A DNA stretch of 64,000 bases from Acholoe squamosa (Eukaryota > Annelida > Polychaeta > Phyllodocida > Polynoidae). The stretch is from the NCBI GenBank assembly GCA_949317995.1, contig OX439041.1:3598501-3662500 (forward strand), written 5' to 3'. Made by a program: the position numbers and the translations under genes. Of this stretch, positions 19,836 through 28,611 are shown piece after piece (position 1 is the first letter of the stretch; the number at the start of each line of letters is the position of its first letter). The notes below the pieces were generated by a model that was not told the DNA's origin, did no database searches, and saw nothing but the letters and a program-made list of their open reading frames with translations.

Positions 19836-20525
19836 CTATCTTTTTCTTTTCGAAGCTGAAGCTTGAGGAATGAAAACCAAGGTGTTCCAAGGAGTTGTTA
19901 TGCTGTTTCTTACCCTAAGCTCGTTAGGTGTGCTCTGCTTAAAGTCCAATAGGATGTATGAATGTTTCTCTTTGGTTTCTGAGTTATATACCTCCGTCAA
20001 AAAGGATTTCTGTCCTGGAAAGGCCTGTTTGCTTATGTGCCCTATCTGACTCATGTCTCTAGGGTTTTTAAAAACAACTAGGTAGTGTGCATTTAAGCTC
20101 AAGGTTCTGAAGGCAGGATTGTTGAAAAACAAGTTTTGAGTAACAAAAATTACACTTAAACTGCGATGGTGAGAGCCCACAGTGAAAAGTTTCATTATGG
20201 TGGGAACGTACTCGGGATCCATGAGATCGTCTATTACGACCAGTCCATGTTTAGTCACGTCTCTTTCATCCTCGAACAAAAAGTTTTCTGAAAGAAGCCC
20301 TTTGTTAAACTTAACCCCCAACTTCGCCATTTCGTCGAATCCATCTTGCCATTGACTGTAGCAGTAGTATATGTCGTGTATTTTTGGAGTAACAAGCTCG
20401 TCTACACCTTTAATCAACTTGAAAACAAGTTGACTTTTCCCACAAGAAGTAGGTCCAGCTATGATCATTGTGAAGGGGCTTTGTAGACGTGGGTCAAAAA
20501 TGATCTCCTTTTCCTTGTGATCCAT
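19836..20525 (-). CDS. FtsK/HerA-type genome-packaging ATPase
   Basis: The preferred start is the ATG at 20525 (MDHKEKEIIFD), 14 bp after the stop of the upstream gene; an earlier ATG at 20564 would overlap it. The product is 229 residues. Walker A GPTSCGKS is at 24-31, Walker B LVVIDD at 95-100, and a sensor-like VIFVTQN follows at about 125-131. This is the A32-like packaging motor that pumps the genome into the preformed capsid. Length and motifs are normal and no break is seen. Confidence 0.93.
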   Translation of the reverse strand: MDHKEKEIIFDPRLQSPFTMIIAGPTSCGKSQLVFKLIKGVDELVTPKIHDIYYCYSQWQDGFDEMAKLGVKFNKGLLSENFLFEDERDVTKHGLVVIDDLMDPEYVPTIMKLFTVGSHHRSLSVIFVTQNLFFNNPAFRTLSLNAHYLVVFKNPRDMSQIGHISKQAFPGQKSFLTEVYNSETKEKHSYILLDFKQSTPNELRVRNSITTPWNTLVFIPQASASKRKR

Positions 20526-20538
20526 GTTGGACGATATC

Positions 20539-21177
20539 TTAAACCAAAGTGACCAAAGGAGCAACCTCGTCCTCTTTTAAACCAGTAGAACCCTTGTTCA
20601 AACCTTCCACGTAAAGAGCTACATCAGAAAGTCCCATGTTGTATAGACTGGCTATTAGGCAGCTTGGATGAGATATTTCTCTATATTTCCAAACCATCAG
20701 AACTTCGAATACAGGATTTGTGACACCTTTTTTCCCTGGAACAGGGGTGGATATCAGGTTAAGCTCGTGGTCGCTCAATCCAAGTTGAGTTCCCAGTTTC
20801 CTCCAGTCAAGCATTTCGAACTTGTCTGCCAGGTTGACGAACAAAGTATCAACTTTCCACTGTTCTGGAGGAATTTCACAATGGTCCACTACGTTGTAAT
20901 ATCCCATGTACCATCTACAATAATCAGTTAGATCGTAACGACCTATGTCACTTAATGCATGTCTCAATACCATCCACTTGCAACGCACGTTCTTTCTGCT
21001 CCATGAAATAAGCATTTCTCTCCCCATAGAACGAAGAGACGGTATTTTCTCCATGTAATCCATTAAACTTAGTCTGAGTCCTAAGTAAACCCCTAATCGA
21101 GGGTAGTCTTTTTCAGATATTTTTTCACTGACCTTGAATAACAACTCGTCCGAAAGGTGAAACTCCATAGCGTCCAA
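20539..21177 (-). CDS. tandem death-domain protein
   Basis: A 212-residue protein made of two death-fold repeats. The first spans about residues 8-87 (LGVYLGL, MLISW, LRHALSDIGRYDL) and the second about 109-192 (DWRKLGTQLGLS, VLMVWK, LIASLYNMGLSDVALYV). Both show the six-helix death-domain pattern of an LGL turn, a helix with W, and a final AL..IG/MG helix. Such domains mediate homotypic contacts in apoptosis and innate immune signalling (FADD, MyD88 and NF-kB adaptors). There is no protease or kinase domain, so a decoy or adaptor modulating host cell death is inferred. It is the first gene of the leftward block. Capture from a host gene is likely. Start is the ATG at 21177. Confidence 0.8.
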   Translation of the reverse strand: MDAMEFHLSDELLFKVSEKISEKDYPRLGVYLGLRLSLMDYMEKIPSLRSMGREMLISWSRKNVRCKWMVLRHALSDIGRYDLTDYCRWYMGYYNVVDHCEIPPEQWKVDTLFVNLADKFEMLDWRKLGTQLGLSDHELNLISTPVPGKKGVTNPVFEVLMVWKYREISHPSCLIASLYNMGLSDVALYVEGLNKGSTGLKEDEVAPLVTLV

Positions 21178-21605
21178 AATAAAAGGCGTTGAGCAAGTAA
21201 GGTAGGCAGGTAGGAAGGCAGGTAGGTTATGACAGGCTAGAAAGCATACAGTTGACTTATATAGGGTAGGGTAGGGTAGAGTAGGGTAGGGTAGGGTAGG
21301 GTAGGGTAGGGTAGGTGGGTAGGTGGTTTAGGTGGGTGGGTGGGTGGGTGGGTTAGGTGGGTTATTTTGGGCGGCCAGCCCGGGCCAACAAGCCCCAAAC
21401 CCCCCATACTTGAGGGGTGCCCCCACCCCCCCACCCCATAGTTTTTTAAAACCAACCCCACCCTTTCCTACCCTACCCTACCCTACCCTACCCTACCCTA
21501 CCCTATATTATCCTACCCTATTCTATCCTATTCTATATATCTCTCCCATTCCCTTCCCCCTGTTTAGGTAAGCATGTTACATCATTCTTCGTTCGTTTAA
21601 ATTTG
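21178..21605. repeat. inverted G-rich pentamer repeats, (TAGGG)n ... (CCCTA)n
   Basis: At about 21261-21330 the plus strand is (GGGTA)n running into GGGTGGGTGGG. At about 21466-21535 it is (CCCTA)n. The arms are inverted copies separated by ~130 bp of GC-rich sequence, so the region could form a cruciform, or G-quadruplexes on either strand. It lies between the death-domain and HD-like genes and contains no gene. Confidence 0.85.
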
Positions 21606-22229
21606 TTATGACGTTGAGTGTAAAGCGAGCTGATTGTGGTGAAAACAGTGAGTAAGGGAGATAAGCTGGGTGCACCACATAGCCAGATAAAACCAAACTT
21701 TTTCTTTCTCCTCTACACTGAAACGATCCAGGGACGATGATGGGATGTGAAATATGGGGCAGGAGGAAAACAAAGTTTTGGTTTCTAAGCACTCAGCTAG
21801 AAGTTCCAAAATAGACATGAAGAAATGAAGACGCTGGTTAAGTAGGCGGGGATTTTCTTTGGCGTGATGCTCTTCTGGCGCTTTCAATGCTTCCAAATGG
21901 AAGGGGTTTTTCAGTGGGCCCTTTCCCTTTCTTCCATGCTTCAGGGCATAACCCAAGGTTTCCACCGCTGAAAATTTCGACAAGTTATGACTCAAAACCA
22001 TTTTCCTCAAGGTTTTTCTGTCTTTGGATGTAAAACTTGATTGCACTGAAGAAAAAACTAAGTATAATTTTTTCCGGTGAAGAACACATTCTTTCAAGTA
22101 TTTGCACACGTACCTGAAACAAATTGAAGAGCAACATATAATTTCATTTCTTTCCCTCACGTATGTCAGAACTTGAGTGTCGTCGGGGTGACGTTGTTCT
22201 AATACACGCTGCAGGGAGTAACGCGACAT
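21606..22229 (-). CDS. HD/DUF5662-like protein of the Polinton
   Basis: A 207-residue protein homologous to the gene at 7017-7592. The shared parts are the HNLSKFSAVETLGY segment (81-94; HDLSKFSMKEAIGY in the other), preceded by matching VL.HR and F...DK..L.K residues, and RFSVEEKEKVWFYLAMW near 169-185 (RYTEEDKEKVEQYLSRW in the other). The metal-binding set looks degraded here: the HD pair is HN and the NNDHHPEYH segment is not kept, only HH at 121-122. It may therefore be a non-enzymatic derivative. It has ~40 extra N-terminal residues. The function is unknown. Confidence 0.65.
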   Translation of the reverse strand: MSRYSLQRVLEQRHPDDTQVLTYVRERNEIICCSSICFRYVCKYLKECVLHRKKLYLVFSSVQSSFTSKDRKTLRKMVLSHNLSKFSAVETLGYALKHGRKGKGPLKNPFHLEALKAPEEHHAKENPRLLNQRLHFFMSILELLAECLETKTLFSSCPIFHIPSSSLDRFSVEEKEKVWFYLAMWCTQLISLTHCFHHNQLALHSTS

Positions 22230-22464
22230 AGTAGGTCGAAGGTTGTCGTGTCAAATAACGATGGTTTAGTCCCCGTTTAACCTTTATAGGAAACCTGTCA
22301 GTCTTTCCTTATCGCACTTTCCTGAAATGATTTATTGCTCAAGGACGAAACAAACGTCAGGGTCAGTGCCTGAGCGTTCTGAAAAGAGGGGAAAACATGT
22401 GGAAGGGTGGGTTTGGCCCAGGGGCCTTACCCGGAGGATCATCGTTTATTTTTGTTCAGTTTTA
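22230..22464. other. short intergenic region
   Basis: Lies between two leftward genes and holds no conserved ORF. It is the likely promoter region for the HD-like gene, but no clear TATA box is recognised. Confidence 0.35.
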
Positions 22465-23121
22465 TTAGGAGGACCAAAAATTAGATACGGGGTAGGCTGT
22501 TACCACCTTCAGCTGACCTTTTTCATGGGAGGTAGTTATTTCAGTTATAACTCTCACAACATGACAGCATCCATGGTAATTGTGTCCAATTTCTGTCCTG
22601 AAACCTCTTTCATAGAAAATTTTTGAACCTAAAGAGTGTGTAATTTTGTCTGGGTGAAGTAAAGTGGCTTTAATTAAAGCCTTCACCATAGTAGAATCGA
22701 TGAAAACTGAATTACCAGGCCCTCCCCCCAAAGGTTGATCCCTTAGAAAAAAGGGTTTTTGTCTGTCTGAAATGAATTTCTTAGAACTTCCAGAGGAAAT
22801 GGAATGTCTAGACATCAAGTGTACCATGGCACCATGTCCCAAAAGAACACCTGAAAAAAAACTTTCCCCATTTTCTGAGATAAGTTTTTTCACAGAGGGT
22901 CCACCAGGAACCAATGCAGTGGTTTGGTTGTGCAGAAAGCATTGTTTGAAGTTACAGTTAGGAGGGATGTAAAGATCCCTGTTCAAATTTTCAGGACAGA
23001 ATTTCCACACAGCCCACACCTTACCTTCTTCTACGCCCCTCCTGATGTCTGAAATAAACACCTCCTGACGCCTTTTGTGACCTACAGTCAAAGACAAAGG
23101 CAAAGGACAAAAGTTAGCCAT
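22465..23121 (-). CDS. unknown protein with RNase-toxin-like C-terminal region
   Basis: An intact 218-residue protein. Residues 95-212 resemble, in outline, the C-terminal RNase domains of bacterial polymorphic/CDI toxins: HLMSRH (101-106) as a possible catalytic His pair, then NSVFIDSTMV (137-146), a beta segment HVVRVITEI (187-195), and a closing LKVVTAYPV (204-212). The family link is from motif memory and is weak. Residues 1-90 are not recognised. It is the first leftward gene next to the divergently transcribed polymerase. It could be an acquired nuclease domain acting on host or rival RNA, or an unrelated Polinton protein. Confidence 0.5.
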   Translation of the reverse strand: MANFCPLPLSLTVGHKRRQEVFISDIRRGVEEGKVWAVWKFCPENLNRDLYIPPNCNFKQCFLHNQTTALVPGGPSVKKLISENGESFFSGVLLGHGAMVHLMSRHSISSGSSKKFISDRQKPFFLRDQPLGGGPGNSVFIDSTMVKALIKATLLHPDKITHSLGSKIFYERGFRTEIGHNYHGCCHVVRVITEITTSHEKGQLKVVTAYPVSNFWSS

Positions 23122-23449
23122 GTCTGCTTGAGAGAAGCTAGTTCTGATAAATGACGAATGGTCTGCGTTAATTACAGAATGGTAACAACAAGACTCGTTT
23201 TACAAGCCTCACCCTGAACGTTGACTGAACGTTATCACGTTTTTTATTTGAGTTAAGCTTTTTACTTTTTTCCAAAACAACACTGACTAAGTGTAAAACA
23301 TACTATGAATGGAAAAGCACGGTTATCTACGACTCATGGACGTGGTTGTACGTTATCTGAACGACAAGGGAACGTCCCAGCATCGTATCAGGATAGTTAC
23401 TATAAAGTAGACTTGAGCTGCTCGATCTTCATCAAACCTTTTCTGACGT
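23122..23449. promoter_or_regulatory. divergent intergenic region, probable bidirectional promoter
   Basis: Lies between the leftward RNase-like gene and the rightward polymerase frames. It contains short inverted and repeated phrases (TTCAACG/CGTTGACTGAACGTTATCACG near 23215-23242), but no definite core promoter element can be assigned. Confidence 0.35.
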
Positions 23450-23695
23450 TTGTCTGCTGTTCGCCGTCCTGCTCCTGCACCTTCCAGCCCTGCCACCCTT
23501 TCATCTTCAAGGAGAACAATGCCTGGTCGCATGAAGACGGGACTTAGTGTCAGGAGAGGAGGAGCTAAAAAACTGGCTCCACTAACTTTTACTACTTCTA
23601 AACAGACAGAGGAAAAGACGTCGGGCATAGCCCCTCCTCCTACCTCTCCAGCCTCACCTGATAAACCACCTGCAGTGGTCAGAATGAAATACTGA
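23450..23695 (+). CDS. short Pro/Ser-rich ORF, possible remnant N-terminus of the polymerase
   Basis: An 81-codon frame ending in TGA at 23693-23695. Its Pro/Ser/Thr-rich, basic, disordered product has an internal ATG at about 23519 (MPGRMKTGLS). It ends just inside the start of the truncated polymerase frame but in a different phase. Low-complexity N-termini precede the exonuclease domain in Polinton polymerases, so this may be the original 5' end joined to the 3' half by a deletion. It could also be a separate small gene. Confidence 0.35.
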   Translation: MSAVRRPAPAPSSPATLSSSRRTMPGRMKTGLSVRRGGAKKLAPLTFTTSKQTEEKTSGIAPPPTSPASPDKPPAVVRMKY

Positions 23696-24927
23696 GAGGG
23701 GTTTCTAAAGGAACAACTTTTGGACTTATCCAGGTAGACATAGAAACACCTGAATACTTGAAAGAAAAATTCAGTGAAATGACACCTATTTTCAAAAACT
23801 GTTTAGTAGGAAAAAAAGACGTAGGTGAACATATGAAACGTTACCTGGAAGCAGCAGGTAAGCTAAAACAACCGCAACGCCAACTTATGGGCAGCTACCA
23901 CGCAGAGGGAATTTTGTTGGGAACTCCTCTCTTGAAGTGGTACCTGGAGAAAGGTTTGGTAGTTACGACAGTACACCTTCTCGTAGAATACACTCCAGAA
24001 CAGACTTTTTTACCCTTCATGGACGAAGTAACCAAAGCTAGGAGGAAGGGCGACGAAAATATAGACTGTAAGATTTTGTCAGATCTGTACAAACTTTTGG
24101 GAAATGGTTCATACGGAAAAACCATATGCAACAAACAAAACTTTGTTCAAACAAAGTATCTTCACCCCTCTAAGGCAAGACGTTTGGCCATGCACTGGTC
24201 AGTGCAAGATGTGCAAGACATAAGTGACAACACGGTAGAACTGTCCTGTTTGCCCACCTCCATCACCTACGATCTCCCAGTTCAAATAGGGTTCATGGTA
24301 TACCAATATGCCAAACTTAAAATGTTGGCTTTCTATTACGACTTTCTCCTTGAATACATAGACGAGAAAGATTTTGAAATGTGTGAAATGGACACTGACA
24401 GTTTTTACTTTGCTTTAAGTGCAGAGAAAATAGAAGACGTAATTATTCCTGAAAAACGTGAAGCTTTCTTCAGAGAACGTCACAAATGGTTGCCCTCTGA
24501 ATCATGTGACAACAGTCACCACAGAGAGACCTATGTTCAGACCAAAGTATTGGGTGAGCTGTGGCTGCCTCAACCATGTTGTAAGAGCCGTCTGGCGTTT
24601 GACAAGAGAACCCCCGGGTTATTCAAAGTGGAGTGGGAAGGTGACGAAATGACTGCCTTGAACTCCAAATGTTACATAGGCACAGGAGTAAATGTGCCCG
24701 TTAAAATGAGTTGCAAAGGTGTAATTCAAAAACAAAACCCCCTGACCACTGACAAGTACAAAGAAGTACTGGACAGTGAAAATGTTGTCACGGTAGTCAA
24801 CAAAGGATTTAAAGTAGTTAACCACAGCGTTACGACTTACTCTCAAAGGAAACAAGGTCTAACCTATCAGTACATAAAGAGACAAGTATGTGAAGACGGT
24901 GTAAGCACCCTACCCCTTTCTATATAA
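23665..24927 (+). pseudogene. protein-primed type-B DNA polymerase, 5'-truncated
   Basis: The frame opens after a TAA at 23662-23664 and runs 420 codons. It starts in the segment just after palm motif A (FGLIQVDIETPEYLKEKFSE is typical of this point). Motif B is KLLGNGSYG (24091-24117) and motif C is DTDS (24391-24402); the thumb region follows to the end. A full Polinton polymerase is more than about 1000 residues, so the 3'-5' exonuclease, the TPR1 region and motif A are missing. Without motif A it cannot catalyse synthesis. No sequence resembling the missing part is seen elsewhere in the element. The element would need a polymerase supplied in trans. Confidence 0.9.
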
Positions 24928-25561
24928 AAAATGGTTTCTTTTTCTAGTTTCACTTCCAGTTGTACATTTCGTTGAAAGAAAAAAAGTTTTAAACAAATTG
25001 TTCAAATGAACAAATTTCCTTCATAGAAAACAGTGTTAAAATGGAAAATGTTCATTTGAAAAATTGTTCAAACGAACATTTGTTCAAATGAACATTTTTC
25101 CCCATAGAAAACAGTGTTAAAATGGAAAATGTTCATTTGAACAATTGTTCAAACGAACATTTGTTCAAATGAACATTTTTTTCCATAGAAAACAGTGTTA
25201 AACTGGAAAATATTTTTTGTTCAAATGAACATTTTTCAAATAAAAAACAAAGGTAAAAAAAATGTGTACTGTATCATGAAAAAAAACTAATAAAAAAGTA
25301 AGAAAAGTGAACTGTATCACCCAAAAATAAAAAAAAACTTTTCACAAAAGTGAACGCTGTACATGTACATGTTCACGACAAAAAATAAAAAATCCGGCGC
25401 TGAAGAAATTAAGTTGGAACAGAAAAAAAGTGGTACCAGATTTCTTAACTCATAGCGTCACGTTCACCAGATTATTAGTATCTGGTTAGATTTAAGCAAC
25501 CATTTTAACATGGAAAGTTTAGAAGCTATGCTTGTGGAGCAAACCACAGAAACTCCACCTT
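24928..25561. repeat. 81-bp palindrome-rich repeats and A-rich spacer
   Basis: Between the polymerase and the Cys-rich gene, an 81-bp unit starting CATAGAAAACAGTG repeats at 25022, 25103 and 25184. Each unit carries several palindromic or near-palindromic copies of GTTCAAATGAAC, GTTCATTTGAAC and GTTCAAACGAAC. From 25250 to 25400 the sequence is A-rich, with ACATGTACATGT near 25362. No gene is seen; a regulatory or replication role is possible. Confidence 0.8.
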
Positions 25562-26389
25562 ATGACTTATGACTATTACATGCGTCCAGTTTTACAAAGT
25601 GTTGCTTCATATAATCAAGCTTCTTCTATAACACCTGACAATGATATAAGTTCTGTAGCATGTGGATGTTCAGAGAATTTCTTTTGGGAAATAATACCTG
25701 CAGAAAACATTGGTTATTTTAGAGGAGCTGAACCAGACACTGTTGACCACTGTATAACTAGTGTTAAAATGTACAAATATTTCTCTTCAGCTTTTTGGGA
25801 CGCCTACAGAAACTGCATGTACTATTGTCGAGTGAAAAAAGTTAACTTGATAATGCATGATTGGTGTATAGGAGTATATCAATTGCACACTGAACCTGGC
25901 TGCCCAAGACACTACACAAGGTACACTTTAGGAAGTGTAAGAAAGTTTGCTCTTACTCTCCAAGAGTTAGAATGTAATCCCATAGTAGGAGTGTTTTGTC
26001 AGTGTAATTGTAAACTGGAAGTATCTGCTATTGCTAAAACTATTTGTTTCACATGTCTGCAGGTCTCTCTGGAACTTCATGCCTTAAGTATACCTGGAGT
26101 GAAAAATCATTTCTCCTTTGAGGTAAACTTTAAGGATGGTTTTTTATCTGGTCTTTTACCTGGACCCAAAAACAGTCAAACTTACTTCCTGGCCCAGGCT
26201 TTGTTCGAGCATGCTATATCTAACATAGCCAAACTTAACAGTTATTGTTTCCACAACACATGGAAAACTAGTCTCACTGGCCAAAGCTGGTATCAAGCAA
26301 GTAAATTCACACACACCAAATGTTTTTGTAGTATATGTGCACGCCCCGGAAATGGAAAATCTGTCTTCATCTGTAAATATTGTGTCTAA
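25562..26389 (+). CDS. Cys-rich protein of unknown function (putative zinc-binding)
   Basis: The first ATG of the frame is at 25562 and gives 275 residues. The frame is open upstream to a TTG at 25532, and an ATG at 25510 is in another frame that stops within 20 codons. Cys clusters lie at C146/C148/C150, C162/C165, and a C-terminal CFCSIC...CKYC (254, 256, 259, 271, 274) that could bind zinc. The middle (about 85-140) is aromatic-rich. It is the outermost rightward gene next to the right inverted repeat, a position where adintoviruses carry accessory or oncogene-like proteins. A distant link to Cys-rich adenovirus E4-type proteins is only a speculation. AATAAA follows at about 26413. Confidence 0.6.
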   Translation: MTYDYYMRPVLQSVASYNQASSITPDNDISSVACGCSENFFWEIIPAENIGYFRGAEPDTVDHCITSVKMYKYFSSAFWDAYRNCMYYCRVKKVNLIMHDWCIGVYQLHTEPGCPRHYTRYTLGSVRKFALTLQELECNPIVGVFCQCNCKLEVSAIAKTICFTCLQVSLELHALSIPGVKNHFSFEVNFKDGFLSGLLPGPKNSQTYFLAQALFEHAISNIAKLNSYCFHNTWKTSLTGQSWYQASKFTHTKCFCSICARPGNGKSVFICKYCV

Positions 26390-26458
26390 TAAAAATATAA
26401 GCTGTTATGTGAAATAAATGAGTTGTGTTTTATTTCAATGCATGAAATGAAGAGACAT

Positions 26459-26844
26459 AACAAAATGAGTCATAAGTATTGCGTAAATCCATAAAAGTAT
26501 TGCATCAGAACATTGTGTAATTTCTTTCAAGGATTGCGCAATGCACCCTCATACGTAGGTCATACGTTTTTGCAAGTAGGTTAGTAGGTCACTTCCGGTT
26601 TGCAAGTAGGTCAGCTCTAGGTATTGCACAATTCTTTTAATTTATGTAACTAGGTCAGGTCACTAGGTCCAATGAAATCCAGCTCTCTGATTGGTCGAAA
26701 AAACTAGGTCATGACCTTATGACGTCACTTCCTGTCAAATCCAGCCCTCTGATTGGCTGAAACTAGGTCACTTCCTGTCTACCAGTAGGTCATGACCTAG
26801 TTAGTAGCTAATCCATTGCGCTCAGTTTGCATGTATATACTACT
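26459..26844 (-). repeat. right terminal inverted repeat
   Basis: Reverse complement of 13000-13402. The best-matched part is 26530-26844. It preserves both AGGTCATGACCT palindromes, the TGACGTCA site, both CCAAT boxes and one CCGGAAGTG-type site; the outermost CCGGAAGT of the left copy reads CAGGAAGT here. Confidence 0.95.
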
Positions 26845-26850
26845 AGCCTG
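26845..26850. repeat. target-site duplication, right (AGCCTG)
   Basis: Exact copy of 12994-12999, directly after the right end of the Polinton. Confidence 0.9.
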
Positions 26851-28256
26851 TAATTCAAACTTTATAGTTACAAAAACTTGAGACACTGTAACAGTGCATT
26901 AAATTGATCTTGCTTGGAAAAGATATGTGTTACAATTTAACTTGATTTGATGATTATGTGTCAATTTTCCACTAATTTTATCTGTGAGACATACAATAAA
27001 CTTCTTTTTAAACTCAAAAAAATAGGTTTATGCCTAAAACATGGCCTTTTTTCTTATGCTCTATGTCCAAGATTTTCTTTATTTAGAATTTTGAAAATTC
27101 ACGATATTTCAATGGATTAAAAGGTAAAAATCAATAATATAGTTATTGAGTTAAATGAGATATCTAAAATGCACAAAAAAGGTAATAACCTTGTTGATTA
27201 AATACAATCGGACACATGTTGACAAAAAAGATCCTTTATTAATGAAGCATGATGGCCCTCCAGAGGTGTATGAACCCCTGGATGTATGTTTTACCACTGC
27301 CTGATATAAAGAGTCCCATGGTAAATACAGTATTCAAAGTGTAACTGTTTTATTCCTTTTCAATTGTTTTCATTCTATTCTTGAGACATGTCAATGGTAT
27401 ATATGCTGTACAAGCCATCAACTTTTAGGCCGCTATCATGATCTAACCCTATTAAGCGAAAATGTGCATGTACATGCATCATGCCCACCTGAAGGCATGA
27501 CACATGAATGCATCAGGGCCGCATTGAGCCACCATCAGATGGTTTGTAAAGCCATCCCTGATGGGTAAACAGGAGTCTATTCTTGTATCAGGAAGTAATT
27601 TCTCAAGATGGTACAACTAAACACAGCCCCTATGATTTGAAACCCCCAGGATTAGAGTAGGTGATCATAGGAAATGCATTATGACTGCCCCGTATGATTA
27701 GCACTTAATGTAGTAATTAGATAGGGTTTAGTAGGGCAATTGTTTGCAAATACTAGATGAAGGACAATAATGGCATCAAAGTCAGGGATTCTCTTACAAT
27801 TTGAAGGATTCTAATTGTGCCATATTGATAAATGCCCTGCAGTGTAATCATCAGTAACCACTAGGTGCAGGGCTGTAATGTCATTATAGTGAGGGATCCC
27901 AGTACAATTTGAAGGCATCGAGTCGTACCATCGGGGAAAATGCCTTTGTTATGTATTGAAACTATGTTATATAGCCAATCCCTACCTTTACTATATATCT
28001 ACACCTTTCTGGGCAACCAATGACCAATACCCATCATTACTTCAACTGATCCATTATTATCATATCTAATGTACTAAGTGACAGGACAAGCTTTAAACAA
28101 CAAGTCTAGGACACTATACAGGTTACAAATCTAAATAACCCTAAAAAAATACCTATTTTTAGTGTGGAAAATAGCCCCAAAAGAGGAGCTCATATGGCAA
28201 CCTCTGAAGGTTAAAATGTTAAAGATCAGTAGAATTAGTACCTAAATACGTAGCGT
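26851..28256. other. non-coding host sequence
   Basis: No gene is supported. The region is AT-rich, with several AATAAA-like signals and loosely repeated GCATGATG phrases. No known repeat family is recognised. Confidence 0.4.
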
Positions 28257-28366
28257 TTAATCAATGTTATGAGACAGCACTAGTGGGTTTATAGTTCAAT
28301 ATTCCACGACCGCGGTCATGGAATATTGAACCATAAACGCAAAGTGCTGTCTCATAACTTGATTAA
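28257..28366. mobile_element. 110-bp fold-back (palindromic) element
   Basis: TTAATCAA at 28257-28264 pairs with TTGATTAA at 28359-28366, and the ~50-bp arms pair through to a CCGCGG centre near 28311. GTTATGAGACAGCAC on the left matches GTGCTGTCTCATAAC on the right. It has no coding capacity; a fold-back MITE is inferred. Confidence 0.75.
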
Positions 28367-28611
28367 GGCATTATTCTAACATTAGTCTCCATTTTGTATC
28401 AATTTCTTACCTGATAACCCCATAATAAATCCAGGAGAAGACATTTTGTAAGTGCATGCGATCTGCATGGCATGTTCATATAAGATATTTAAGGATGTTT
28501 CTCTGTTAATAACACCACCTTCCACCATTGTGTCCTATGCTAACGAGTTGTGTAAACATTGGGTGTGTGGGAACACTTTTTTCAAATCCTTGATGTACAT
28601 GGGTGTCTAGC
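28367..28611. other. non-coding spacer
   Basis: No feature is recognised between the fold-back element and the SINE. Confidence 0.35.

Larger units (their letters stand above)
13000..26844. mobile_element. Polinton/Maverick (adintovirus-like) element, 13,845 bp
   Basis: The element begins AGTAGTATATAC and ends GTATATACTACT, with ~400-bp inverted repeats and a 6-bp target duplication. It encodes the diagnostic set: protein-primed type-B DNA polymerase, retrovirus-like integrase with chromodomain, FtsK/HerA-type packaging ATPase, adenain-type protease, and double- and single-jelly-roll capsid proteins. It also carries death-domain, HD-like, RNase-like and Cys-rich genes. Exact ends and well-matched inverted repeats suggest a fairly young insertion, but the polymerase is truncated and the integrase has an in-frame stop. 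Confidence 0.97.

Noticed and set aside
21235..21545. Internal telomere
   Set aside because: The unit is the pentamer TAGGG, in inverted orientation inside a gene-bearing element, not a long TTAGGG array.
25510..25572. ATG at 25510 as the start of the Cys-rich gene
   Set aside because: That frame stops after 20 codons and is out of phase with the long frame; 25562 is the first ATG in phase.
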